Below are positions 7,118 through 16,499 of a stretch of 64,000 nt of DNA, in pieces. A program made the translations under genes and the position numbers. The notes below the pieces were generated by a model. The model was not told the origin of the DNA. It made no database searches and saw nothing but the letters and a program-made list of their open reading frames with translations. This stretch comes from Bacillus sp. V2I10. Lineage in GTDB: Bacteria; Bacillota; Bacilli; Bacillales; Bacillaceae. Position 1 is the first letter of the stretch. Every line of letters begins with the position of its first letter. The stretch spans positions 4,364,001 to 4,428,000 of the forward strand of contig NZ_JAUSYV010000001.1 of the NCBI RefSeq assembly GCF_030817055.1, in the 5' to 3' direction.

Positions 7118-7624
7118 TTATTTTGACACAGAATAAACAAATACCTCTTTTCCCCATTTATTTATTACCTTTTCGATTTTCATTCCGATTCGTTCGGCAA
7201 CTTTAGTAGATGGGATGTTGTTTACATCAGGTAAAGAAACCATCTTTTTTAGTTTCATTTGATCGAACCCATAACTCTTACAAGCTAATGCAGATTCCGT
7301 AGCATATCCATTTCCCCATACACGCCTAACAAAAAGATAACCGATCTCCATTTCTATTTCACCATCTACTTCTTGGGGTACAATTCCACACTGTCCAAGA
7401 AACTCTCCTGTCTCCTTATCCTCTACTATCCAGAGACCTGCACCATATTTAGCATAATTGTCTAATGTCCAGTCAATCCATTCGATAGTCTGCTTTTCGT
7501 CTTTTGTTGAAGGATAGTACCTCATAGCCTCTGGGTCTGAGAAGATTCCCATCAGGTTTTTAACATCATCTTTTTTCATTTTTCTTAAATTTAATCTTTC
7601 GGTACTTAGGACAGAGGTATTCAT
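7118..7624 (-). CDS. GNAT-family N-acetyltransferase (RimJ/RimL type)
   Basis: A 168-residue acetyltransferase of the GCN5 superfamily, RimJ/RimL-like (Acetyltransf_3). It opens TERLNLRKMKKDDV, the typical first strand-helix, and carries the acetyl-CoA binding motif A around VRRVWGNGYATESALA and the EIGYLF strand. The closing NIPSTKVAERIGM motif is common to this group. GGAGGAAGAAAA directly precedes ATG 7624; the longer reading starting 15 bases earlier would place this site inside the gene. Substrates of such enzymes range from ribosomal proteins to small amines, so the substrate is not predicted. It is alone on its transcript. Confidence 0.85.
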   Translation of the reverse strand: MNTSVLSTERLNLRKMKKDDVKNLMGIFSDPEAMRYYPSTKDEKQTIEWIDWTLDNYAKYGAGLWIVEDKETGEFLGQCGIVPQEVDGEIEMEIGYLFVRRVWGNGYATESALACKSYGFDQMKLKKMVSLPDVNNIPSTKVAERIGMKIEKVINKWGKEVFVYSVSK

Positions 7625-7762
7625 TTTTCTTCCTCCCATAAATTAATGTTAGTGATATTCCACATATTGCATCTAATATCCTTTCAACAAATACTTATCC
7701 CACTAACCTACCCTTAATACAATTGTTTCAAAGTTAGGTCATTACTCAGTCTTTTATTCCAT

Positions 7763-7800
7763 AAAAAAAACGCTTTCCGTGTTCCGGAAAAGCGCCCGAT
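7763..7800. repeat. Dispersed repeat hairpin (terminator-like on the minus strand)
   Basis: CGCTTTCC (7771-7778) pairs with GGAAAAGCG (7786-7794), preceded by eight As and followed by CCCGAT. On the minus strand it reads as a hairpin plus U run and may end the amidase transcript. Confidence 0.6.
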
Positions 7801-7927
7801 AGAAAAGCATATTTCTTTAACTACCTATTTTACATAAGGAAGGATTATAGGAAATTAATTTATATACGAATCTTTAACTGAACGGCTACAATAGGAGTTT
7901 TTTGTTATTCGTAAATATTTTTTTGTA

Positions 7928-8134
7928 TTATATTGGATGGTGATGCATTATCAAACCAGCAGCATTCCCTACAACAACACTAACAGCTACAGCAGGATTC
8001 CTAAAAGATGGATTTGTTCCCATTTGAGCATACAGGTCTTTTATAATACTTTTCCCTTCTTTGGAATTGCATACTTTTAGAATCATTTCACTAGTCGTAG
8101 AACCAATATAAGAAACTAATTCAATTTCTAGTTA
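7928..8134 (-). pseudogene. Truncated coding fragment, unidentified
   Basis: An open stretch of about 68 codons reads LEIELVSYIGSTTSEMILKV ... NPAVAVSVVVGNAAGLIMHH HPI-stop. An in-frame stop lies just upstream and there is no start codon or ribosome site, so the 5' end of the gene is lost. The composition is protein-like. I do not recognise the family. Confidence 0.35.
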
Positions 8135-8190
8135 ACATAATGTTAACCACATAAAGATAGTAAAAAAACCAATTCCTTGAATGGTTTAAG

Positions 8191-8241
8191 TGAACTTCAC
8201 CCCAATTGTTAGACACAAATAACAATTGGAGGTGCAGTTCA
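8191..8241. mobile_element. Abutted terminal inverted repeats of an IS3/IS150-like element
   Basis: TGAACTTCACCCCAATTGTTA (8191-8211) and TAACAATTGGAGGTGCAGTTCA (8220-8241) are inverted copies separated by 8 bases. The outward TGAACTNCACC end resembles IS150-group termini. No transposase remains between them, so this is a solo pair of ends or a MITE of 51 bp. Confidence 0.55.
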
Positions 8242-8266
8242 GTAAAAATGATTGGCTTTTTTCTCT

Positions 8267-9823
8267 CTATTTTAGTACTGGTGCTTTCCGATGCTCTGTC
8301 CCTTCCTGGTAAGAATAAGCGAGCTTAATCAAAGTCGGCTCAGCGAATTCCCTGCCAAGCATCTCCATTCCGATTGGGAGGCCGCTGTCGCTGAAACCTG
8401 CTGGAACAGAGAGTGCTGGAAAACCGGAGAAAGGGCTTAACATTGGCGCAGACCCGGATCCCTGATTTGTTCCTATCACAGCTGGCAAAGAATTTAAAGT
8501 TGGATAAACAAGCGCATCTAATTCATTTTCATTTAAGACTGAATTTAGGCTTTCTTTTGCCAGCTTAGAACGATTAGTAATGATGTCCTGATATACAGGA
8601 TCATTTTCTAAGGATTCTTTATTATTTCTTGCTATCAAGCTGTTTTTAATGCTAGGGTCGTATTTTCCGCTATCGATAATTTCTGCAAGGGACTTAACAG
8701 GTGCATTTGATCCCAGGGAAGCCAAATAATCGTTGAGATCGAATTTAAATTCAAAGTTACTGAGGCTTGGATAGGAGATAATTTTATTTAGATTCGGAAC
8801 AGTCACTTCTACTACATCTGCTCCGAGCTCCTCCATATCCTCAATGGCCTGGTCCATGCCTTTATTAATTTGCGGGTCATTTCCAAACAAGGCTCGCACA
8901 ACTCCTATACGTGCATTCTTAAGTCCATTCTTCTTAAGATAATGTGTATAGGTTTTGGGAATGTACCCGTTACTTGCTGCGGTAACAGGGTCGGCTGGGT
9001 CATAGCCGGCAATCGCATCAAGTACTATCGCGGCATCTTCTACGGTACGCGCAATTGGTCCGCCCACATCCTGGGTAAGGGCAAGTGGAATGATACCATC
9101 ACGGCTGGCTAGTCCCATCGTTGGTCGTATTCCGACCAGATTGTTAAAGGAAGCCGGAACCCGGATCGATCCTCCAGTATCTGTACCTAATCCAACTGCA
9201 GCAAAGTTGGAAGCAACCGCTGCTGCCGTACCGCCGCTCGAACCGCCTGGATACCTTGTCAGATCATACGGATTGTAGGTTTGGCCGCCAAGTGAACTGA
9301 TGGTTAGGTATCCAAACGCAAATTCATGAAGATTGGCTTTCCCTAAAATAATAGCTCCTTCTTCTCTAAATTTCTTTGTTTGATAGGCATCGTCCGGTGG
9401 AACCGAACCTTCAAGCGACAGGGATCCGGCCGTAGTTGGCATGTCATATGTATCATAATTGTCTTTTAAAATTACAGGAATTCCATGCAATTTCCCACGG
9501 ACTTTACCCGCTTTGCGCTCCTTGTCAAGCTGCTTTGCTTCAGCAATGGCATCTTCATCGATTGTAATGATGGAGTTGATGCTGTCATCGTATTCCTCAA
9601 TTCGATCCAGATAGAATTTAACCAATTCCTCAGAGGTCAAATCCCCCTTTTGCATCGCATGCTGCAGGTCAAAGATTGATGCCTCTTCAATCTGCTCCGT
9701 AAAACGGCCTTTCTCAACTGGATTTGCTGCTTTTGGAGCTGCAGCCGCCGAAGTCGAATATAAGCTTCCCGCCAATACTAAGCTGGTCGCGAAAGTAATC
9801 GGCTTCCTATACCACTTTCTCAT
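8267..9823 (-). CDS. Secreted amidase (amidase signature family)
   Basis: A 518-residue extracellular amide hydrolase. The signal peptide is clear (RKWYRKPITFATSLVLAGS, cleavage near AAAA at residues 26-30). The amidase signature fold follows with all catalytic elements visible: Lys about 120 in GIPVILKDN, the cis-Ser in GGSSGGT about 193-199 and the nucleophile Ser about 219 in GTDTGGSIR. A good GGGGGA site lies nine bases before ATG 9823. Length is normal for the family plus export signal. GatA is excluded by the signal peptide and the lack of gatB/gatC. The substrate, perhaps peptide or aliphatic amides, is not predictable. It is monocistronic; the repeat hairpin at 7763 may serve as its terminator. 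Confidence 0.88.
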   Translation of the reverse strand: MRKWYRKPITFATSLVLAGSLYSTSAAAAPKAANPVEKGRFTEQIEEASIFDLQHAMQKGDLTSEELVKFYLDRIEEYDDSINSIITIDEDAIAEAKQLDKERKAGKVRGKLHGIPVILKDNYDTYDMPTTAGSLSLEGSVPPDDAYQTKKFREEGAIILGKANLHEFAFGYLTISSLGGQTYNPYDLTRYPGGSSGGTAAAVASNFAAVGLGTDTGGSIRVPASFNNLVGIRPTMGLASRDGIIPLALTQDVGGPIARTVEDAAIVLDAIAGYDPADPVTAASNGYIPKTYTHYLKKNGLKNARIGVVRALFGNDPQINKGMDQAIEDMEELGADVVEVTVPNLNKIISYPSLSNFEFKFDLNDYLASLGSNAPVKSLAEIIDSGKYDPSIKNSLIARNNKESLENDPVYQDIITNRSKLAKESLNSVLNENELDALVYPTLNSLPAVIGTNQGSGSAPMLSPFSGFPALSVPAGFSDSGLPIGMEMLGREFAEPTLIKLAYSYQEGTEHRKAPVLK

Positions 9824-9956
9824 AGTCCAATCCCCCTTTTTAATTAAGACTCTATGAATATATCAATAGTTCTTCATAGAGTCACTACAAACGGGAGATT
9901 TCCTTACATAAAAGTGAGAGATTTAGCATTTTTTGAATTTTATCTTGATGAGGGAA

Positions 9957-9989
9957 TAAAAAAAATGCGAACTTCCTGATAGAAGTTCG
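9957..9989 (-). terminator. Terminator downstream of the PhzF-family gene
   Basis: GCGAACTTC (9966-9974) pairs with GAAGTTCGC (9981-9989); on the minus strand the hairpin is followed by ATTTTTTTATT. It lies 160 bases after the PhzF-family stop. Confidence 0.7.
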
Positions 9990-10151
9990 CAACTTGTGTA
10001 TTAGAATTTCGGAACAAGTGTATTTTGGCTGGCAACTTTTGCAGGAACGACATTAAAATGGTTTGCTTTCTGTCTTGAAATTTTATAGCAATATGTAATT
10101 GGTCCCCTAAAAAGCTGTCCACTTCCCTGATTGTTAAAAAAAGCCCCCCAC

Positions 10152-11042
10152 TTATTCAATTTCAATCTCAATGTTCTTAACATAAACAGCCGTACCAGAA
10201 ATAGAGATATCTAATTGGTCTTGTTCTCCTTTTACATGCACATATACTCGTCCGTCTTTATTGATTTCATGCCCTTGTTCAACAATAAGCGTCGTTGGTA
10301 ATCTAGTGTCTTTGTTAACAAAGGTTTTATAATAAGCCCCCATCACGCCTGAAGCCGTTCCAGTAACGGCATCTTCAATTGTACCCGAATAAGGAGATGA
10401 AAAGTGACGAGCATGCATATCGTTTTCATCATCTCGAACTTCAAAACAGATAGGATGTAAAGAAGCTTTTGGCATTTCTTTTAAAACACTCGGAAAGTTT
10501 TCTATCACTGGATTCATTTTATCAAAGCTTGCTAACTCTTTAATCGGTACAATTAACGTCCAAATTCCTGTACAGCCATAAACAATTGGGTATTTTGAAT
10601 GTAAATCTTCTTCTCGTAATCCGATTGAAGCTGCTAAATCGGACTTTGAACCGCTAAAAGATTGAAACTGGGGTTTTGCATGTTGCATTGTGATAAGCAA
10701 TTGATTATTTTCTTCATGAATATGTATTGGCAATACGCCTGCATTTGTTTCAATTGTAAAATGTGATTGTTCTAGTAATCCATTCATTCTTAATGCATAA
10801 ACCGTTCCCATTGTCGCATGACCACATAAATTCATTTCATGTCCAGGTGTGAAATAACGGATGCGAAAATCAGCAACATCGGAAGAAACGACAAAAGCTG
10901 TTTCGTTGAAGCCTACCTTTTCTGCAATGGCTAACATTTGTTCTTCTGTATAATCCTCGCCATTTAATACGACGCCAGCCGGATTCCCTTTCTCTGGAAT
11001 CGAACTAAACGCATCAATATGTTTTACGTACACTTTTGGCAA
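10152..11042 (-). CDS. PhzF-family isomerase/epimerase
   Basis: A 296-residue member of the PhzF/diaminopimelate-epimerase-like fold. Visible family marks are HIDAFSSIPEKGNPAGVVL near the N-terminus (the GNPAGV motif), the catalytic Glu region KVGFNETAFV, the FTPGHEMNLCGHAT motif and, near the end, SPYSGTIEDAVTGTASG. I start at TTG 11042: GGGGGAATTTATT lies just upstream and homologues open with a similar KVYVKHIDAF. A longer reading upstream runs through the terminator hairpin at 11112 and looks non-coding. PhzF itself makes phenazines, but most Bacillus paralogues have unknown substrates and no phenazine genes are present. Monocistronic. Confidence 0.87.
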   Translation of the reverse strand: MPKVYVKHIDAFSSIPEKGNPAGVVLNGEDYTEEQMLAIAEKVGFNETAFVVSSDVADFRIRYFTPGHEMNLCGHATMGTVYALRMNGLLEQSHFTIETNAGVLPIHIHEENNQLLITMQHAKPQFQSFSGSKSDLAASIGLREEDLHSKYPIVYGCTGIWTLIVPIKELASFDKMNPVIENFPSVLKEMPKASLHPICFEVRDDENDMHARHFSSPYSGTIEDAVTGTASGVMGAYYKTFVNKDTRLPTTLIVEQGHEINKDGRVYVHVKGEQDQLDISISGTAVYVKNIEIEIE

Positions 11043-11111
11043 AATAAATTCCCCCTTTAATCTTCCTCCAAATCTCTCTCTGATAAAATTTCTACAACAA
11101 TTGATTTCAAT

Positions 11112-11144
11112 AAAAAAAGCGTCAATCCCTTCTTGGATTAACGC
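11112..11144 (-). terminator. Repeat-type hairpin terminator
   Basis: GCGTCAATCC (11119-11128) pairs with GGATTAACGC (11135-11144); seven As on the plus strand give a U run on the minus strand. The following CCCCC resembles the dispersed GCGCCC repeats. It should end transcripts from the 11179-11415 gene. Confidence 0.7.
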
Positions 11145-11178
11145 CCCCAATGTCGAGCCAATTAGTAACCCTTCCTCG

Positions 11179-11415
11179 CTACTGAGTACCACTGAAATAA
11201 ACGTAAGTTACAACTGGCGAGACACTTAATAAAATGCCAAACGAAATAAGAAGTTTATTCTCACCGCTCCTAAAAAGTCCAATCACAGAAATAGTAAGTT
11301 GAATTAATATAACTGCTGAAATGATTTCCATTCTAATCATAACGAAAATTATATACCATATGAATATGCCTAAGCTTAATGATAGAACACTAAATAAGAT
11401 GGGTAAATCTTTCAT
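11179..11415 (-). CDS. Small membrane protein, unknown
   Basis: A protein of about 78 residues, largely three hydrophobic helices (ILFSVLSLSLGIFIWYIIFVM, IISAVILIQLTISVIGLF, LLISFGILLSVSPVVTYVYF). I prefer ATG 11415; a GTG or ATG 21 bases earlier is possible. The ribosome site (GGGACG) is weak. A terminator follows at 11112. It resembles many short uncharacterised Bacillus membrane proteins; no motif suggests a function. Confidence 0.5.
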   Translation of the reverse strand: MKDLPILFSVLSLSLGIFIWYIIFVMIRMEIISAVILIQLTISVIGLFRSGENKLLISFGILLSVSPVVTYVYFSGTQ

Positions 11416-11629
11416 AAATATAACGTCCCGAACCAATGTCCTTATTCAACATTCCTGCCTGTTAGTTAAAGAAGAAAAGCAGCATTATCATCATCAAGAG
11501 CTTAACTATAAATAGGTACCCTGAAAAAGTATAAGGGTATCCATTTATTTTATGTAGATGCCCCCGCTCCTCCGCCGGCACTTGAATTTCTGCGTTTTTC
11601 AATTGCATTGACCCCCATGACTACAGCTA

Positions 11630-12043
11630 TCAATTCTTCTGTGAGAATTCGTATGCAGCTGCTTGAAAGATTCCACTTACTTTTTTGAATGTCGCCACTG
11701 CTGATTTGTTCCCATCGAGTATGGTGTATTCTTTTGAGAAGGCTGGTGACTCAATCTCAAATCTGCCGGAATTTGCTGTATAACTATAACGCCTAGTGAA
11801 GAATGAAAATGAAGCTTTTACCTCGCCCAATTCCTTCCCATTCGGCTGTTTAATTGTCCATTTGCCAGATAAAAACGGAAAGCTACCTTCGACAATGATT
11901 TCGCCTATTTCATTCTCCACACTCACACTTGAAGTGAATGCACTTTTCAAATCGAGTTTTCCAAGCTTTTCTTGTGATTCATTATAAATATCAGTACTGC
12001 CGGAAGAAAAAAATTGATCAGTGAAGTATACGCATTTATCCAT
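11630..12043 (-). CDS. Tubby C-terminal-like (LURP-one-like) protein
   Basis: A 137-residue, almost all-beta protein. Repeating strands such as VENEIGEIIVEGSFPF, KWTIKQPNGKELGEVKASFSFF and EYTILDGNKSAVATFKK fit the tubby-C/LURP-one-like beta barrel seen in small bacillar proteins. The assignment rests on recalled fold pattern, not on a catalytic motif. ATG 12043 follows AAGGGGTGTTAGAT. The longer reading begins 42 bases upstream and would swallow the ribosome site. No signal peptide is seen. It is probably cytosolic, with unknown function. Confidence 0.6.
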   Translation of the reverse strand: MDKCVYFTDQFFSSGSTDIYNESQEKLGKLDLKSAFTSSVSVENEIGEIIVEGSFPFLSGKWTIKQPNGKELGEVKASFSFFTRRYSYTANSGRFEIESPAFSKEYTILDGNKSAVATFKKVSGIFQAAAYEFSQKN

Positions 12044-12240
12044 ATCTAACACCCCTTTATTATTTATACGAACGGAGCATTGCACATGTTTCAGACTTTT
12101 TTTGTGAAACTACTCTCAAGATTGTTTTTAGTCTACACCTGTTCATGCGGCACGGCCTACTTTTGTTAGTTTATAAAAAAGATTTATCAAAAAAGGCTAA
12201 TTATAATATTTCACGAGGAAAGTTTAAATTTCATTTAAAA

Positions 12241-12289
12241 AAGGTGTATGTGAAAGGACACTAATTAGGTCCTTTTCAAATACACCTTA
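12241..12289. terminator. Long hairpin, terminator-like on the minus strand
   Basis: AAGGTGTAT and GAAAGGAC pair with GTCCTTTTC and ATACACCTT across a short loop, with two small internal bulges. Six Ts follow on the minus strand. No gene ends immediately before it on either strand. Confidence 0.55.
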
Positions 12290-12399
12290 CTTGTCTTTCT
12301 ATATTTTAATCATTTTTCAGTGCTCAATTGTCCTCATACCGTCTAGATTTATCCCCTACACATTGTGTTGGCGAAAAGAATAATCTGCTCGTTTAAACA

Positions 12400-12480
12400 C
12401 ATAAGTGATCTTCCACAATCTGGTCCGATTGTGGAAGATCATTTATGTTATCTTATTGAAGGTACGCTCCCTTATAGTTC
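12400..12480. repeat. Dispersed repeat: 21-bp hairpin form
   Basis: Positions 12400-12420 pair with 12427-12447 with a single mismatch around the loop TGGTCC (inner arm GATCTTCCACAATC). It continues ATTTATGTTATCTTATTGAAGG...GCTCCC, as in the copies at 3839 and 47460. This copy best shows the palindromic nature of the GATTGTTGAA module. The remaining 12490-12830 shows no gene. Confidence 0.65.
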
Positions 12481-12830
12481 AACAAGTATGTAATTATTAC
12501 TTGGTTGCCAAGACAATAAAAACATACAACCTTTCAGACATTCAAACTTTGAGGCTTAGTAAAGTTGAGAGGAGTCTTTCTCCCCTCGTATCATATCCGT
12601 AATGGCAACATAAATGTTTGGTGGATATTCAGCTATTCCACTCAACACCATAAGTTAGATAAACCCGAATTGGTAGCCCATCAACTTTATGTTGTTTACA
12701 GACAAAAGTGAACATCAGAATATAAGGAACGAAAAGTATATATTGCATCAGGGAAATAATACAATGAAGTTGAGTCTAAGGAAATGGCTCCTCCTTCAAA
12801 ATAAAATACCATTCATATATTCTCCCCCAA

Positions 12831-15800
12831 TCATCTTGTACCCATGTTAACCTTGTTTTTTACTTGGTTAAACACAACGGTTGAATCCCAGACATTTAGT
12901 CCAAAGTATCCTTCTTTATAGGTTTGGTCGTTTGTGTCAATGACAAGCTTGCTATCTAAATAAGCCTTAATGCTTTTTCCTGCAGTTACTACTTTGAGAT
13001 GATAGCTTTTATTTGCTTGCAGATTTAGATTTCCATCCTTGTTATATGCTACAAGGTCATAGCCAACACCATTAACAAATTTGATTAATTTAACAACATT
13101 ATGTTTTACATCAACATTGACAGCATACCCGTTTTTCCCTTCTGAATCGGAGCGGAAAACTAATGCTCCTGCACCGACTAAGTTACCAGCTGTATCCTTA
13201 TTAGGATCATTCGGATGAGAGTCCGTATCAAGAATATTGATGTCTGCTTCATACTTAAAATTACTTCCAGCTTCATTTGATAAAATGAAGGCATCCTCAC
13301 TGCTTTGTCCCTGTTTTCCAGCAATTGTATCTGCCCACTTGCCATTTACAGCTTTCCATCCATTTAAGGTTGATTTAAAGCCGCTTTTTTTCCAGATACT
13401 TTTTACAGGATAGATATTCAAGGATTTCAATGTAACATTTCCATCCTTACTATAAACCTTTACTCCTTGACTTGTTGGACTAGGGAAGATTTGATCAGTA
13501 ATAACTGTCTCTCCATTGTTTCCAAACACTTCTACAGCAGAACGATCGACAAAAATATGCATCTTAACCGTTCCATCTGATACAGATAGAGGACCTTCAT
13601 GCATGGCTGCGACATTGCTGCCGTAATGAAAGCGATCAGAGTTCGTTCGGTCAACAAATAATTGCTTGTTCGCAACGTCATATCCTATTTTCGTATGCTC
13701 ATCAATAGGACCTTTGCGAACTTCAAAGCCAAATTCAGTTGAGGTTGTATTAGAGACATCAAATTCAGCAATCATTTCAAACGTATCTCCTGAAAAATCA
13801 TCTAGAAGATTACTTTCATTTGAAATCTCTTTATTGTTAAAAGAAACTTTCTTGCTAGTGTCACGAATCGAATTGTTCGAAACTGGTGTTTGTTTTAATC
13901 GCAATCCCTCTTCTGTTTGCGTGAGCTCCATCTTACGAGGCAGACTCATTGAACCTCTCCAAGATGCCGTTGGTGTATTGTTGGCGTATTGCCAGTTACT
14001 CATCCATCCTAGCCAATATTTTTCGCCATTCTCACCCTCAATTCCATTCCATTCGACTGCTGCGTAGAAATCAGCTCCATAATCAGTCCATAATACCTGA
14101 TCAGAAGGATTCTCATTTTTAAACGTTTTTCCGTCAAAACTGCCGATAAAATATTGACTGCCAGACCCGCCAGCAGGAGCTCCATCATTAATACTTACTT
14201 GCAGCACCCACTTTGTTTTTGTTGGATCGCCATCAATTGGTAATTCAACTAAAGCAGGACATTCCCAAATCCCACCGTTATTACCGTGTGTAGAAGGGAT
14301 CCATTCACCTGAAACAGCCGTCCATTCTGTAAGGGTTCCGCTATTCTTATCTGCCTCATCCTCAACAGGTTCTTTTGCAGAATTGTCAACTTCTGCTGAC
14401 ATAGGACCTTCATTATAAAAATGAACATCATCAATATTTATATGACCCCAGCCGCCTACAGCTTGGTCAGCCACTTTCATATATAGCACTTCTCCGATAT
14501 ATTCAGAAGCATCCCATACGTATTTATTATACTTTTCCTCATTAAATTTCGTATTAGCCTGGCGAATTAATTCTTTGTTATCAGAGGCTCTTACTAATGA
14601 AACATACCGGTTGTTTATGTCATTGCCACCGCCTAATAAGAAGTTAATTTCACCTGTGCCGCCAAGCTTAAAGTACGAGGAATGCAGTTCACCGGTTGCA
14701 TCATCACCATTTTGACGATCCGAAAATCCCCATAAATGGTAGTTTCCTTCATGGCCAAATGGACCGCCCCAATAGGATGCAGCATCTGTCACATGATCAT
14801 TTGTAAATGCATTACCTTCAATTAGGTTCCAACCAGTTAAATCACCTGTTTCAAAATCATGGTTCTTGATTTCCTTCTCATTTGTTACGATGTTCTTATT
14901 CAGTTGAACATTTTGAAAATTCGTAGACGAATTCCAAATGTTCAAGCCTACATAGCCAGATGAAAACGTCGCGTCTTTTATGTCATAAATGAGCTCACCA
15001 TCTACATATACTTTTATGTTTTCACCGTACGTACTAACTTTTAAATGATAGGATTTATCTGTATCAAGACTCCTCGCTTTTTCAGCTAAGACTGATATCT
15101 GTCCATTTTCAATTTTCATTAGTTTGATCATATCATTCAGTGCATCGATATTTGCAAAATAACCATTCTTTGCATCAGCATCTGCTCGGAAAACGAGTGC
15201 TCCTGCTCCATTTTCTCCTTTATCTCCAGAAATCATTAGATCCGCTTCATATAATAAGTCATCAGCCGTTTGACCGCTTATAATAAACGCATCATCCGCA
15301 GAGGTCCCATTTTTCCCAGCTAACGTATCTTCCCAAGTGCCATTTACAACCTTCCATTTAGACAGGTTCGTCACAAAATTTGATTTATTATTAAATTCAA
15401 CATTTCGAAAAGCTGCTGTAGAATTCCATGCAGACAATCCATAGTAACCGTTTTCAAAAGATGGATCATTTGCTTCAATAACAAGCTGATCGTTTACAGC
15501 AACTTTGATTTGATCCCCATTGGCATCTATCTTCATATGATAGGTCGTTGAGGTTTTTAGAGATAATGGTTTGCGGGCTATTTCTTTCGTAATACCATCG
15601 ACATTTTTACTTAATGTGACAACATCGTTTTTTGCATCCAGGTTGGCCACATATCCATTCTTCGCACTCTTGTCAGCACGAAAAACAAGGCCACCTGCAC
15701 CTTCTCTCCCATTCTTTTCGTTAAGGGTAATGTCACTCTCATAGCTAAACGATCCGCCTATTTGCGAGGACATCGCGTAAGAGGTGCGATCAAGACTATT

Positions 15801-16463
15801 CGCTTGGATCCCGCCATCTGGTCCAAATTCACTAGCAAACTCCCAATCTTTTAAATTTGGTGACGTATAAAACATGACCTTATTCTTTGCTGTTAACGAC
15901 ATCACCCACTTGCTTGAATCTTCATGCCAAAAAACCTTCGGATCACGCCAATCAGGGATAGGAGGATTTGGCATAACAGGATTACCTTCATATTTTTTCC
16001 ACGTTCTTCCTTTATCAAGGCTATAGGCAAGACTTTGGACTTGGCCTTTTTCCCCTGAATGAGTAAAGATGGCAACCATTGCTTCCATTCCAAATCCTGC
16101 TGTATTGTTCCAATCGATCACAGCACTTCCTGAGAAAATATCACCGTTTTCATCTGGCGATAAGGCAATCGGCAAATGCTTCCAATGCACAAGATCTTTA
16201 CTTACAGCATGACCCCAATGCATCGGGCCCCATGTCGTTCCATATGGATGATACTGATAAAACAAATGATATTCACCGTCATAATAGACCATTCCATTAG
16301 GATCATTCATCCAGTTTGCTTCAGGGGAAAAATGAAATTGATTACGAAAAGGTTCTTTATAATACCCTGAATCTTCTGCAGCAAAAACACTTGTAAATGG
16401 AAAATTAAGAACAGTCAAGCTGATTAGAAGTACAGAAATCTTCCTTTTTATGGACATTTTCAT
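12831..16463 (-). CDS. Secreted GH32 levanase/fructanase with inserted carbohydrate-binding-like domains
   Basis: A 1210-residue exported glycoside hydrolase of family 32, cleaving fructans (levan, inulin) or sucrose. A signal peptide (residues 1-29, ending VFAAE) precedes the five-blade propeller. The nucleophile is D54 in WMNDPNG, the stabiliser D174 in WRDP and the acid/base E734 in GIWECP. RDP to EC is normally some tens of residues; here it is about 560. The insert (about 219-720) holds two related LamG/DUF1080-like repeats (231-360 and 365-525, both with GLVFRAD/ALVFRAD and an NGYxANxDA motif) and a jelly-roll-like module (530-687). The GH32 beta-sandwich follows (870-1025), then a third repeat (1030-1200). 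It is last in the ABC importer operon, 36 bases after the permease, with GGAG before the ATG. Confidence 0.9.
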   Translation of the reverse strand: MKMSIKRKISVLLISLTVLNFPFTSVFAAEDSGYYKEPFRNQFHFSPEANWMNDPNGMVYYDGEYHLFYQYHPYGTTWGPMHWGHAVSKDLVHWKHLPIALSPDENGDIFSGSAVIDWNNTAGFGMEAMVAIFTHSGEKGQVQSLAYSLDKGRTWKKYEGNPVMPNPPIPDWRDPKVFWHEDSSKWVMSLTAKNKVMFYTSPNLKDWEFASEFGPDGGIQANSLDRTSYAMSSQIGGSFSYESDITLNEKNGREGAGGLVFRADKSAKNGYVANLDAKNDVVTLSKNVDGITKEIARKPLSLKTSTTYHMKIDANGDQIKVAVNDQLVIEANDPSFENGYYGLSAWNSTAAFRNVEFNNKSNFVTNLSKWKVVNGTWEDTLAGKNGTSADDAFIISGQTADDLLYEADLMISGDKGENGAGALVFRADADAKNGYFANIDALNDMIKLMKIENGQISVLAEKARSLDTDKSYHLKVSTYGENIKVYVDGELIYDIKDATFSSGYVGLNIWNSSTNFQNVQLNKNIVTNEKEIKNHDFETGDLTGWNLIEGNAFTNDHVTDAASYWGGPFGHEGNYHLWGFSDRQNGDDATGELHSSYFKLGGTGEINFLLGGGNDINNRYVSLVRASDNKELIRQANTKFNEEKYNKYVWDASEYIGEVLYMKVADQAVGGWGHINIDDVHFYNEGPMSAEVDNSAKEPVEDEADKNSGTLTEWTAVSGEWIPSTHGNNGGIWECPALVELPIDGDPTKTKWVLQVSINDGAPAGGSGSQYFIGSFDGKTFKNENPSDQVLWTDYGADFYAAVEWNGIEGENGEKYWLGWMSNWQYANNTPTASWRGSMSLPRKMELTQTEEGLRLKQTPVSNNSIRDTSKKVSFNNKEISNESNLLDDFSGDTFEMIAEFDVSNTTSTEFGFEVRKGPIDEHTKIGYDVANKQLFVDRTNSDRFHYGSNVAAMHEGPLSVSDGTVKMHIFVDRSAVEVFGNNGETVITDQIFPSPTSQGVKVYSKDGNVTLKSLNIYPVKSIWKKSGFKSTLNGWKAVNGKWADTIAGKQGQSSEDAFILSNEAGSNFKYEADINILDTDSHPNDPNKDTAGNLVGAGALVFRSDSEGKNGYAVNVDVKHNVVKLIKFVNGVGYDLVAYNKDGNLNLQANKSYHLKVVTAGKSIKAYLDSKLVIDTNDQTYKEGYFGLNVWDSTVVFNQVKNKVNMGTR

Positions 16464-16499
16464 ATAAACTCCTTTGTCATTTTAATAACGCGGTGAAGT

